The notes under the pieces are model-generated. The model saw only the letters and a list, made by a program, of their open reading frames with translations. It was not told the origin of the DNA and ran no database searches. The position numbers and the translations under genes were made by a program. From CAYSCS01 sp964429695 (GTDB taxonomy: Bacteria; Acidobacteriota; Aminicenantia; Aminicenantales; Aminicenantaceae), in contig CAYSCS010000019.1 in the NCBI GenBank assembly GCA_964429695.1, positions 1 through 64,000 on the forward strand: 64,000 bases of DNA, given 5' to 3'. Positions 42,855-50,736 of this stretch are shown piece after piece; position 1 is the first letter of the stretch; each line of letters begins with the position of its first letter.

Positions 42855-43226
42855 ATGAAATTAAGAGGGTTTCTCGCCTTATTTGTTTTGGTTTTGGCTC
42901 TAATCTATTTTTTTTGGTTCCTTAGGTCTAATAAGGAGACAAAAATTCCTCAGGAAGTTGAAGCCTTGGGAAGAGTAAAAGAAGAAGTGACAAGGATGAA
43001 CATGTCTACCTTAGAGAAAGCGATTGACTTCTATCTAGCTCAAGAAGGAAAGACTCCTCTAAATCTCAACCAGTTAATCATTTCTTCGAACCTTCGTCAA
43101 GTCCGATTTGATGCCTGGGGGAATGAGATTCGCTACGAGAGGGTTTCTGATTTTGAATACAGACTAATTTCAGCTGGGAGAGACAGAACCTTCAACACTG
43201 AAGATGACCTCATCTTCGGCAACTAA
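42855..43226 (+). CDS. GspG-like (type II secretion pseudopilin C-terminal) small membrane protein
   Basis: A 123-residue protein. An N-terminal hydrophobic helix (about 5-25) is followed by a short periplasmic domain. The C-terminal DAWGNEIRYERVSDFEYRL then SAGRDRTFNTEDDL is the calcium-site pattern of type II secretion GspG major pseudopilins. The canonical prepilin cleavage motif (Gly-Phe-Thr-Leu-Ile-Glu) is missing, so it may be membrane anchored rather than assembled. No other Gsp genes are near. It converges with, and overlaps by 4 bases, the J-like protein gene. Confidence 0.7.
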   Translation: MKLRGFLALFVLVLALIYFFWFLRSNKETKIPQEVEALGRVKEEVTRMNMSTLEKAIDFYLAQEGKTPLNLNQLIISSNLRQVRFDAWGNEIRYERVSDFEYRLISAGRDRTFNTEDDLIFGN

Positions 43227-43609
43227 ATCAATTTTTTTCTCTTAAAAAAGATTCTCTTTTTAATCTTTTTCCATAAATTAATTCTTTTTTCTGCATCTGC
43301 TATCTCAACTCTTTGAGTGCTCTTGCGAAAGTAGGCTCTTTCTTCATTGTCTCTATCCTCTTTGAGCATGGAAATATCATATATCTTTCTTTTCTTGGGG
43401 TCTCTTAAATTTTGATATGCTTCTTCTACCTTTTTCAACATTATTTCTCTTTCTTCCTCAGATAAAAGGCCGTAGTGCGCAAGAGAGTCTCGTCTGTAGG
43501 TTGTTTTACAGAGGAGATAAGCCTTTTCAATTTCATGAGGGGAAGCGCTTTTTTTCACATTGAGGACTTCGTAATAATCAAGGTCTTCGATTCTTTTAAT
43601 TTTCGCCAC
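43223..43609 (-). CDS. J-domain-like protein lacking the HPD motif
   Basis: A 128-residue cytoplasmic protein. DLDYYEVLNVKKSASPHEIEKAY and VEEAYQNLRDPKKRKIYD are the first and last helices of a DnaJ domain, but where HPD is required for Hsp70 stimulation there is RRD (39-41), followed by an insertion SLAHYGLLSEEER. It is therefore unlikely to act as a co-chaperone. Similar degenerate J domains occur next to ParA/MinD-type ATPases or on HTH proteins in other phyla (recollection). It follows the MinD-like gene by 2 bases, so the two probably work together. Confidence 0.8.
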   Translation of the reverse strand: MAKIKRIEDLDYYEVLNVKKSASPHEIEKAYLLCKTTYRRDSLAHYGLLSEEEREIMLKKVEEAYQNLRDPKKRKIYDISMLKEDRDNEERAYFRKSTQRVEIADAEKRINLWKKIKKRIFFKRKKLI

Positions 43610-43611
43610 TC

Positions 43612-44595
43612 TTATTTGTAAGCTAAATATCCAATTTGGTCTGAGGTTTTTATCAGCTTTTCGGTCAAGTTTCTGATTGTCTGTGAAACTTCAGAATCAG
43701 GATAAGTGCTCATGAAACTGGTTAAATTCTTGATGCTTGTATGCACTCTGGGGTCGTAAGGAATTGTCCCCAGGAAGTCTAGATCAATTACCAGGTATTT
43801 CTTAACTACTTCGGCAATTGATTGACCCAAGAGGTAATCTCTCTCATCTCTGGCTTTATTCATGATGAGGCAGGGTCTAAACCTTCTTAAAGCCCTATAA
43901 AATATCTGAGCATAGGCTTTATTGCGCGATATTAAAGCGTTTAGAAAACTGTAAATTGATTTTGTATTTTTTTCCATTTCTTTGGAAATGGCATCTATTA
44001 GGTCCTGAATTCTATAAAGTTCTACATAGGATTTAAGAATCCTTATGATGCAGGATTTCAAGAAATAATAGGCGTTTTCTATAGAAGTTGGCTCTGGATT
44101 AACTATCAGAATTCCTGGGTTAGAGAGGATGAAGAAGTCGATGCAGTTATAAGATGCTCCGGTTCCTATATCTATTATGATTCTTCTCGACTCAAAAGCC
44201 TTTATGTGTCTGATTAGTTTCAATTTTTTGTAGTAATTGAGATTAGCCATGAAGAGCATGTTATTTGAACCCTTCACCAATTTCAATCCTTCAAAAGGAG
44301 TGAGGAGAAGGGTATCTTTGAGATTGTTCACTCTGTTGGAGATGAAGTCACCAAGGTCAAGATTGGCGTCGCTCATTCCCAGGAAGGTATGAAGATTAGG
44401 CCCTCCTAAGTCAGCATCGATGAGCACCGTATCTTTTTCTCTTGAGGCGAGATAGATTGCCATGCTAGCGGCAATGAAGCTCTTTCCAGTTCCTCCTTTT
44501 CCTCCCCCCACAGACCAGATGCTTTTTCCTCTCTGCTGGAGGGGCAGAACTGGTGCCGCTTCATTTAAATCCGAACTTGATTTCTCTTCGTCCAA
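43612..44595 (-). CDS. MinD/ParA/FlhG-like P-loop ATPase
   Basis: A 327-residue ATPase. The deviant Walker A VGGGKGGTGKS has its signature Lys33 and K38; then VLIDADLGGPNLHTFLG (A' motif) and RIIIDIGTGASYNCIDFFIL. The sequence resembles the FlhG/MinD-like subgroup rather than plasmid ParA. It may position a polar or envelope structure, or regulate through the adjacent J-like protein. There is no minC/minE or flagellar gene in the window. The end of the protein shows no clear amphipathic membrane-targeting helix. Confidence 0.85.
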   Translation of the reverse strand: MDEEKSSSDLNEAAPVLPLQQRGKSIWSVGGGKGGTGKSFIAASMAIYLASREKDTVLIDADLGGPNLHTFLGMSDANLDLGDFISNRVNNLKDTLLLTPFEGLKLVKGSNNMLFMANLNYYKKLKLIRHIKAFESRRIIIDIGTGASYNCIDFFILSNPGILIVNPEPTSIENAYYFLKSCIIRILKSYVELYRIQDLIDAISKEMEKNTKSIYSFLNALISRNKAYAQIFYRALRRFRPCLIMNKARDERDYLLGQSIAEVVKKYLVIDLDFLGTIPYDPRVHTSIKNLTSFMSTYPDSEVSQTIRNLTEKLIKTSDQIGYLAYK

Positions 44596-44694
44596 GGTTT
44601 TCGCTTCCTTTATTATTATTTTTATTCTAACATAAGCAATTCTTTTTTCAAACTAGAAGAGAGGAGTTCGAACATTATGATTTTATTCGTCATG

Positions 44695-44723
44695 TTGAAA
44701 TTAGGGGGATTTTTTGCTATCTT
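44695..44723 (+). promoter_or_regulatory. Promoter of rpoZ
   Basis: TTGAAA at 44695-44700, a 17-base spacer and TATCTT at 44718-44723, about 47 bases before the TTG start. Confidence 0.6.
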
Positions 44724-44769
44724 AAATAAATTAAAAAAAAACAAGTTTACGAGAAGGAGTTAATATTCG

Positions 44770-45177
44770 TTGAAGAATAACGGAGAGATAGATAGCAAAT
44801 ATAAATTTGTCCTTGTAGCTTCAAAAAGGGCAAAGGAACTTCTTAAAGGGGCAAAGCCAAAAATAAAGTCTAAATATAAAAGCCTCATCCGCCTTGCTCA
44901 GGATGAGACTAAGCTGGGACTCATTGATTATGAAATAATACCCCCGAAGAAGGAAGAGATTTATGAAGCTGAGGATGAGGTTTTTATCGGAGAGGCGATA
45001 GAAGAACCAGCGGATGAAGCTGAGTCTGAATTAGAGCAATATGAGAGTGAGGAAGAGGAAGACATGGAGGTTGAGGAAGAAGAACACCTGAGCGATTTGG
45101 AGGAAGAGGAAGAAATATTCGATGAAGAATATGAAGAGGAAGAAGAGGAGGGTGAGGAAGAAGAGAAGGAGCCCTGA
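44770..45177 (+). CDS. rpoZ: RNA polymerase omega subunit with a long acidic tail
   Basis: TTG start at 44770 with AAGGAG 9 bases upstream. The first 54 residues (SKYKFVLVASKRAKELLKG then KSLIRLAQDETKLGLIDY) match RpoZ: the VxxASxRA helix and the late element with its Gly before Ile. The omega subunit aids assembly of beta-prime. The remaining 81 residues contain 46 Asp/Glu and only a few basic residues, an unusually long polyanionic extension. Known omegas are usually 60-100 residues, so this tail is a notable addition; it could bind a basic partner. It converges with the CYTH gene. Confidence 0.82.
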   Translation: MKNNGEIDSKYKFVLVASKRAKELLKGAKPKIKSKYKSLIRLAQDETKLGLIDYEIIPPKKEEIYEAEDEVFIGEAIEEPADEAESELEQYESEEEEDMEVEEEEHLSDLEEEEEIFDEEYEEEEEEGEEEEKEP

Positions 45178-45185
45178 TTTAATTC

Positions 45186-45713
45186 TTAATCGAGACGCAT
45201 TTCCTGTTTCTTGTTTTCAAGGAGAAGCTGAACGTAATCTTTCTTTATGAACTCCTTCTTGGAGAAACCCAAGCTTTTCGCAAATCTAACTATATCGCTT
45301 CTTTCACCTTCAATTTCAAGAAAATATCCTAAGGAAAGCTCATCCAAGCATATTTTTAGATTTTTTTTGCGATAGATTCTTCTAAATTTTTGATAATTAA
45401 AGAGAGGGATAAATCCCAGGGATTTCAGGATTTTTCTCATTATTTTTTCATTCTTTACTTCAGTTTCATATTCAACCCTTACCTTGAATTTTCTTGATTT
45501 TTGTGGGGGACCCTTAAAAGCCAGGAAAGATTTATTGCCTATTCTCCGCAGTCTCAGGGCTGATCTTTTTTTATAGAGAAGTTGAGAAGGAAAGTCGTAA
45601 AGAGTGTTTTTCTCAAGGTGCCTTTCTTTCTCTAGAACCGCTCCTGAATCCTGGATTTTTTTGATAATCTCGTGAAGATTTGAGACTTTGAGTTTTACTT
45701 CTGTTTCGATCAT
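45186..45713 (-). CDS. CYTH-domain protein (class IV adenylate cyclase/thiamine-triphosphatase-like)
   Basis: A 175-residue protein with the N-terminal ExExK signature E3-T-E5-V-K7 and ordered basic/acidic strands (SALRLRRIGNKSFLAFKGP, VEYETEV, KICLDELSLGYFLEIEGE), forming the triphosphate tunnel fold. It may act as a CyaB-type adenylate cyclase or, more often, as a triphosphatase; sequence does not decide. It lies 60 bases downstream of the polyprenyl synthase gene, likely in one transcript. Confidence 0.9.
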   Translation of the reverse strand: MIETEVKLKVSNLHEIIKKIQDSGAVLEKERHLEKNTLYDFPSQLLYKKRSALRLRRIGNKSFLAFKGPPQKSRKFKVRVEYETEVKNEKIMRKILKSLGFIPLFNYQKFRRIYRKKNLKICLDELSLGYFLEIEGERSDIVRFAKSLGFSKKEFIKKDYVQLLLENKKQEMRLD

Positions 45714-45773
45714 CGTCGATGATTATTAATCTTAAGTTAAGAGATACATTTTCACTTTGATTAATTTCTCTTC

Positions 45774-46796
45774 CTATTTTCTTCTCGTAAGGATGTAATC
45801 AGAGAATAAAATTAATGTATCTCTTTGGATGGAAGGAGGGAAGTTAGTCATTATTTCCTTGGCCCTCAAAGAAAATTCAACTGCCTTCTGAAAGGTATAT
45901 TCAAGAGCTCCATTGGCTTTAACAATTTCAAGAATCTCCTTTCTGAATTCTTTTCCTCTGTCTTTCTTTTTAAGGAGTTTAGTGATTTGCTTCCGCTTTT
46001 TAGAGCCGTCGTTATTGAGTGTGTAGATCAAAGGGAGTGTGATTCTTCCCTCGCTGAGGTCTGAAAGAATTGGTTTTCCCAGAGTCTTTTCATCGCCCGT
46101 AAAATCGAGGAGGTCGTCTATGATTTGAAATGACATTCCAAGGTTTCTTCCAAATTCTGCAAGGTTGATTTCAGCTTCTTTTGAAGAGTTTGCAAGGATT
46201 CCTCCTATATGGCACGAGCCAGAAAAGAGAGAGGCTGTTTTTTTATCGATGATATCAAGATACTCTTCTTCAGCCACATCCAGATTTCCGCTTATGTAAT
46301 ACTCATGGAGTTCTCCTTCTATCATTCTTTCTGAAATTTCACTCAAGATATGGATGATTTGTCGGTATTCGCTCTGGAGTGAAAGTCCAATTGATTTGAT
46401 GTAGAGATAGTCCCCCAAGAGAACAGTGATGTTTGGTCCCCATCTGGAATGGATTGTTTTTTTCCCTCTCCTGAGCTCAGATTTGTCGATGATGTCGTCA
46501 TGAATCAAAGATGCAGTATGGATTGTTTCCACGAGCGCAGACATCAGAATGTGTTCTTTTCCTTGATACCCAAGGAGCTTGGCACACAGGACGAGGAGAG
46601 CTGGCCTTAATCTTTTCCCTTTATTTTTAAAAAGGTAAGTGCTTATCTCTGCGATGAGCTTGTTGGGCGAGTTGGCGAAGCTTTTAAGTGTCCTTTCGAT
46701 TTCCTCTAAGTCATCGTGGATGCTTTGGTAGAGTGCCTTAAGAGAGATGTTTTTTTTAATTTCTTTGTGGATGTAGGAATTGATGGGGATTCTCAT
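45774..46796 (-). CDS. Long-chain polyprenyl diphosphate synthase
   Basis: A 340-residue all-alpha trans-prenyltransferase. First aspartate motif D100-D-I-I-D104 (SLIHDDIIDKSELRRGKKTIH, with an Arg-Arg-Gly after it) and second motif FQIIDDLLDFTGDEKTLGKP. The residues before the first motif (SLIHD) are small, consistent with a long product such as octaprenyl or longer for menaquinone/ubiquinone side chains; chain length is inferred, not shown. Confidence 0.92.
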   Translation of the reverse strand: MRIPINSYIHKEIKKNISLKALYQSIHDDLEEIERTLKSFANSPNKLIAEISTYLFKNKGKRLRPALLVLCAKLLGYQGKEHILMSALVETIHTASLIHDDIIDKSELRRGKKTIHSRWGPNITVLLGDYLYIKSIGLSLQSEYRQIIHILSEISERMIEGELHEYYISGNLDVAEEEYLDIIDKKTASLFSGSCHIGGILANSSKEAEINLAEFGRNLGMSFQIIDDLLDFTGDEKTLGKPILSDLSEGRITLPLIYTLNNDGSKKRKQITKLLKKKDRGKEFRKEILEIVKANGALEYTFQKAVEFSLRAKEIMTNFPPSIQRDTLILFSDYILTRRK

Positions 46797-47086
46797 CTAA
46801 AAACAACTTTCTCGCAGTTTTTTTTCATCTCTGCGGCCTATATCTTAACATCTAGTATTTGGAATTTCAAACATAATAAGTTACTCAAAATTCTGTACAA
46901 TTTAGATACCAAACTCTATTTTTTCCTTTTTTTAAATCAGCAATATCCCTGACCACTTTGGGGATGAGAATCTATCTCCATTCCTCTAAATCTCTTTTTG
47001 AAGGCTAGAACACATTGATTCAGTTTCGACGAGGATTGCTTCACCAGAAATTTCTTCTTTTCAAAATTTATTTTTTTCCTTATTCT

Positions 47087-48856
47087 TTATTTTTCAATGA
47101 GTTTCTTTTTTAGATGTCTTATGGATAGGGCTCCATGGTTAAGCAAGCTGCTCAGGAATTCTTTCTGGCTGAAAGATTCACCTTTGAGAGTCCTGTAATC
47201 TTTTTCTATATCCAATATTTCCTGATAACCAACGTAGGGGAAGGCCGAATCCGCTGGTTTGAGGATGATTCGATTCCATTTTCTTTCAGCTTCTGCTTCA
47301 CTCTGGAATCCTCCGCGTACCATATAGGCGATGGCTTGTTCTTTGGTCATTCCACCTTCATGGATGTTGAACTCTAGGAGAAAATCAATGACTGCCTTGA
47401 GCTTTAATTTGAGCTGAGCCAAGCGGAGCCTTAAATCATAATTTCCAAAACCTGATTTTATGGCCATCTCTTCTACATAGAGAGGCCAGCCTTTGATTAG
47501 AGGCAGGTTGGGAAACAATCTTCGGATGAGAGAGGAATGCTTGCGAGAGTAGTAAGTTGGATAGAATTGTCCGGGATATGCCATACGAATCGTCCAAAAA
47601 GGAAGGTAGAAATTGTTGTATTCTTCAAGAAATGAGCTTACTTGATTTTGATCAAAATAATCTGGAATTGGCGTTATTTCCAACGAATATTCACCATCAG
47701 TTTCATAAGCACCAGGAGTAACCACACGAGTCCAAGTTATTCCTTGATGAGCCAAAGCCATTGCTTCGATTTTGAGATCTACTTCTGGAGTTTCTATCAG
47801 CTGTTTGTCTTTAAAAAATTCTTTTATTTCAGCTGCATATTTTCTTATTTCGTCAATAAACTCTTCTTTAGTCGTGTGTTCATCCTTCGTCTTTTCGAAA
47901 ACATGGGAGATGGTAGTATTGAAAATCTGGTCTTCTGTTAGATTTGCGGGTGGGTTTTCAAGGTCTATTTTTGGGTCCATGATTTTATAGAAAGGAATAC
48001 ATACCAAGAACATCTCCCTGCGAATATTTTTATAGTCTGCATTCGCTCTGGCTATGAGCTCCTGAAGAGGAATGCTATTTTGGAAAGTTAACCTCACGAG
48101 TGTTCTATGGGCCTGTTCACCCAGGCGGAAATTTCCTGTTGAACGGGGAAGAAGCTCTTTCTGGAGGAAGTTTCTGTAGTCTTCGAGGGCAGGGATTACT
48201 TTGGTAAGGTTTGATTGGAGCAAAGATTGAGAAGAGGAGGGGGTTTGGGAAATAAGGGCGGGGAGTTCATTTTTATAGAAATCTATTATTCCTGGAAGTT
48301 GCTTTAGGGCAGTTTCTGTAAAGAGCTGAGGAGGTGTTTTCAAGTTATCTTTAGCCTGTTTGATTAATTTTGGGAGCTCTTTTAATCTTTCTGCGGCGTT
48401 TTTAGCCCTCGATTCAAGAGGTGCGAAATCTTTTATCAGAAGGGATTTGATACAGTTAAAGAAAATCTCATTGTAGAAGATGGGGTTGTACTCCCAGGGA
48501 AGGAGGTTTTCATGGAGCAAGATTTCATAATCAAGGGAATCAACGAGCATCTCATGGTCTATCTGCATCTCAGGACTTAACTTGAGTTTATCCACCTTCG
48601 CCACTAATTCTTGGTTGAATTTATCCAGAGTCTCAGAACGCTTATCAAGATTTCCTTCACTTAAATCTTCAAGTTTATTGTCATATTTGTGATAGCCTGC
48701 CAGCGTTGCTGAGGTAGGATAGAACTTCCAGAGTTCGTCGAGATAACTATCGACAATTTTCTGGAATTTGGCATCTTCATCGCTTTGGGAGAGAAGGATT
48801 CCCAGGCTTAAGAGGGCGATGAAGAAGAGGGAGAATGTGCTTAATACCTTCCTCAT
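47087..48856 (-). CDS. Exported DUF885 protein (putative peptidase)
   Basis: The start ATG at 48856 was chosen for its GGAGGAGG site; the frame is open 23 codons further. The 589-residue protein has a signal peptide (LGILLSQS) and the DUF885 pattern: YLDELWKFYPTSATLAGYH near the N-terminus, MAYPGQFYPTYYSRK, PLYVEEMAIKSGFG, and FNIHEGGMTKEQAIAYMVRGG near the C-terminus. The family is thought to be metallopeptidase-like; the conserved His and Glu of the IHEGG stretch are present. The substrate is unknown. Confidence 0.85.
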   Translation of the reverse strand: MRKVLSTFSLFFIALLSLGILLSQSDEDAKFQKIVDSYLDELWKFYPTSATLAGYHKYDNKLEDLSEGNLDKRSETLDKFNQELVAKVDKLKLSPEMQIDHEMLVDSLDYEILLHENLLPWEYNPIFYNEIFFNCIKSLLIKDFAPLESRAKNAAERLKELPKLIKQAKDNLKTPPQLFTETALKQLPGIIDFYKNELPALISQTPSSSQSLLQSNLTKVIPALEDYRNFLQKELLPRSTGNFRLGEQAHRTLVRLTFQNSIPLQELIARANADYKNIRREMFLVCIPFYKIMDPKIDLENPPANLTEDQIFNTTISHVFEKTKDEHTTKEEFIDEIRKYAAEIKEFFKDKQLIETPEVDLKIEAMALAHQGITWTRVVTPGAYETDGEYSLEITPIPDYFDQNQVSSFLEEYNNFYLPFWTIRMAYPGQFYPTYYSRKHSSLIRRLFPNLPLIKGWPLYVEEMAIKSGFGNYDLRLRLAQLKLKLKAVIDFLLEFNIHEGGMTKEQAIAYMVRGGFQSEAEAERKWNRIILKPADSAFPYVGYQEILDIEKDYRTLKGESFSQKEFLSSLLNHGALSIRHLKKKLIEK

Positions 48857-49084
48857 GGCCTCCTCCTTTTTTGAGTTTTGTGAAAAAAAATTTGCACCTT
48901 TGTAATCGATTTGAAATCCTAACATAAAAATTAGCTCAAAGGCAACCCTTCTTTAATTTTTATATAATCGATTCCTTAAAGAGGGAAGGCTCTTAGAAAG
49001 GATTACTCTTTTACAGGACAGCATTTAGCCTTTCTTAAAGCCTTTGAAAGGAATGCTTTGCCTCATATATTTGGCTTAGGTTGC

Positions 49085-49113
49085 TTGACATGAAGTGAGG
49101 CAAAGAGTAACAT
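49085..49113 (+). promoter_or_regulatory. Putative promoter of the small exported protein gene
   Basis: TTGACA at 49085-49090, a 17-base spacer and TAACAT at 49108-49113. The start codon is about 28 bases downstream. Confidence 0.6.
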
Positions 49114-49137
49114 TCATTCTAATCAAAGAGGGAGAAT

Positions 49138-49620
49138 TTGGTGAAGAAAATATTTGCTTTTCTTTTCTTAATCCTTCTCTTTGTTCCCTTCATTTATGAA
49201 ACCGAGAATAATTTTTTAAAAGTAGAGGTCACTATTTCTCCAAGAAGGCTTTCGAGAGGTGAGGAAGGGAAGGCCATTCTTAAGTTGAAAGTTGGGCAAG
49301 GGGTATTAATAAGCCCTCAACCTTTTTTCATCATTGAATTCATGCCTTCAAAGGAAATAATTTTTTCTAAAAACTTCTTCACTGCCTCTGATTTAGAGAT
49401 GGAGATTGGAGAAGGAAATGAAGGGGAATATTTAAAACTCGATGAGCCTGTTGAGATACCTTTTGTGGTTAGCCTCAAAGCAGATCAGGGGAATCACAAG
49501 CTTGAAGGGAGGATAAAATACTTTGCTCGCTCTCAAGATGAGAAATGGTGCCTCAAAAATTATATTAAATTCTCCGCTTCTTTCTACACCCGAAAAAACA
49601 TCGTCTCCAAGAAAAAATAA
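49138..49620 (+). CDS. Exported beta-rich protein, possibly DsbD-alpha-like
   Basis: About 160 residues, starting at TTG 49138 or the adjacent GTG 49141, with GGGAG upstream. A signal peptide covers residues 1-22. The mature part (VEVTISPRRLSRGEEGKAILKL, then PQPFFIIEFMPSKEIIFSK and EIPFVVSLKADQGNHKLEG) resembles the N-terminal immunoglobulin-like domain of thiol:disulfide interchange protein DsbD. There is no transmembrane DsbD core or thioredoxin domain here, and the single Cys is near the C-terminus. Assignment is tentative. It converges with the SDR gene with one base between stops. Confidence 0.5.
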   Translation: MVKKIFAFLFLILLFVPFIYETENNFLKVEVTISPRRLSRGEEGKAILKLKVGQGVLISPQPFFIIEFMPSKEIIFSKNFFTASDLEMEIGEGNEGEYLKLDEPVEIPFVVSLKADQGNHKLEGRIKYFARSQDEKWCLKNYIKFSASFYTRKNIVSKKK

Positions 49621-49621
49621 A

Positions 49622-50599
49622 TCATATCCAGCCTGAGGACACATACCACTCGAAAGTTTCTGTCACTGCTTCTTTAAGCGAAAACTCCGTAGTGAAAGAA
49701 AGCAGTTTACGTGCCTTTTGTGTGTCAGCTACCCAGTTTTTCTGAACCATTTCTCTGAGCTTATATCTGTTGAGAAGGGTCGCTTCCTTTTTTATCCAGC
49801 TCCTTAAAGAGGAGATTACGCCGAAGAAATAGACAAGAAAAAGAGGAATTCTTAAGATTCGTGCTTTTATTCCTGTTGCTTCAGAAATTGTCTTCCCAAA
49901 TTCTTCCCAAGTGTAGGGTCGGGGGTCGGCGATGTTGAAAATCTCGCCACTTTCAGTATCGCTTTTCGCAGCCAGAAGAGTAGCCCTTACAACATCTTTG
50001 ACATAACACAAGCTCGCTTTTCTCTTGGAAAATCCGAGAGAGAGGATGAATCCTTTTTTGATTATTCTGAAATAATCAAGAAAATCCTTATTTCTTGGAC
50101 CAAAGACTGCAGGAAGCCTGAGAATTACAGAAGGGAAAAATTCTCGATTTTTTAAAACTTCAAACTCGCCAAGAAGTTTGCTTCTTCCATAGGGACTCAA
50201 AGGGTGAGGAGGGGAATTTTCTTTGATTGGATTGCCGTCAAGAGAAGGTCCAACTGCGGAGAGACTACTTAGATAGACGATTTTTTTAGGATAGATTTTC
50301 TGAGTTTTAAGGGTTTCAAAAAGACTTGCGGTTCCAAGGTGATTTACTGTATAATAATCAGCCAAATTGGATGTAAGAGTGACTCCTGCAACATGAAAGA
50401 CGTAATCCATATTCGAAGGAAGTTTAGGAATAGAGAGGAGGTTCCCTTCAAGAGGATTGATGTTTAATCCGCTTAGCCATCCCAGCTTTGTGGAGTTTCT
50501 CACGAGAGCAAAAATTTCTGCATTTTCAGTGCTCCTTAAGAGATAATCGATGAGATGGCTTCCGATAAACCCTGTTCCTCCCGTGACAAATATTCTCAT
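49622..50599 (-). CDS. Extended-SDR NAD(P)-dependent epimerase/dehydratase
   Basis: A 325-residue protein with N-terminal Rossmann loop FVTGGTGFIGSHLIDYLL and the catalytic SPYGRSKLLGEF (Tyr and Lys of YxxxK), with SSLSAVGPS supplying the Ser. It resembles NDP-sugar epimerases, 3-beta-HSD-like reductases and the bacterial ceramide reductase CerR, which is usually annotated in this way. It diverges from a serine-palmitoyltransferase-like gene 137 bases away, which makes a lipid role plausible but unproven. Confidence 0.88.
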   Translation of the reverse strand: MRIFVTGGTGFIGSHLIDYLLRSTENAEIFALVRNSTKLGWLSGLNINPLEGNLLSIPKLPSNMDYVFHVAGVTLTSNLADYYTVNHLGTASLFETLKTQKIYPKKIVYLSSLSAVGPSLDGNPIKENSPPHPLSPYGRSKLLGEFEVLKNREFFPSVILRLPAVFGPRNKDFLDYFRIIKKGFILSLGFSKRKASLCYVKDVVRATLLAAKSDTESGEIFNIADPRPYTWEEFGKTISEATGIKARILRIPLFLVYFFGVISSLRSWIKKEATLLNRYKLREMVQKNWVADTQKARKLLSFTTEFSLKEAVTETFEWYVSSGWI

Positions 50600-50736
50600 C
50601 GGTCAAATTTTATGAAAAATGTTCAACTCGGTCAAACCAAGGTCTCATCCATCATAACATTTTTATTCTTAAAAAATTCAGTCATCGAGCTTGATTTTTA
50701 TCCTTAAATAGAAAAAAGAGAAAGAGGAGGAAAGAG

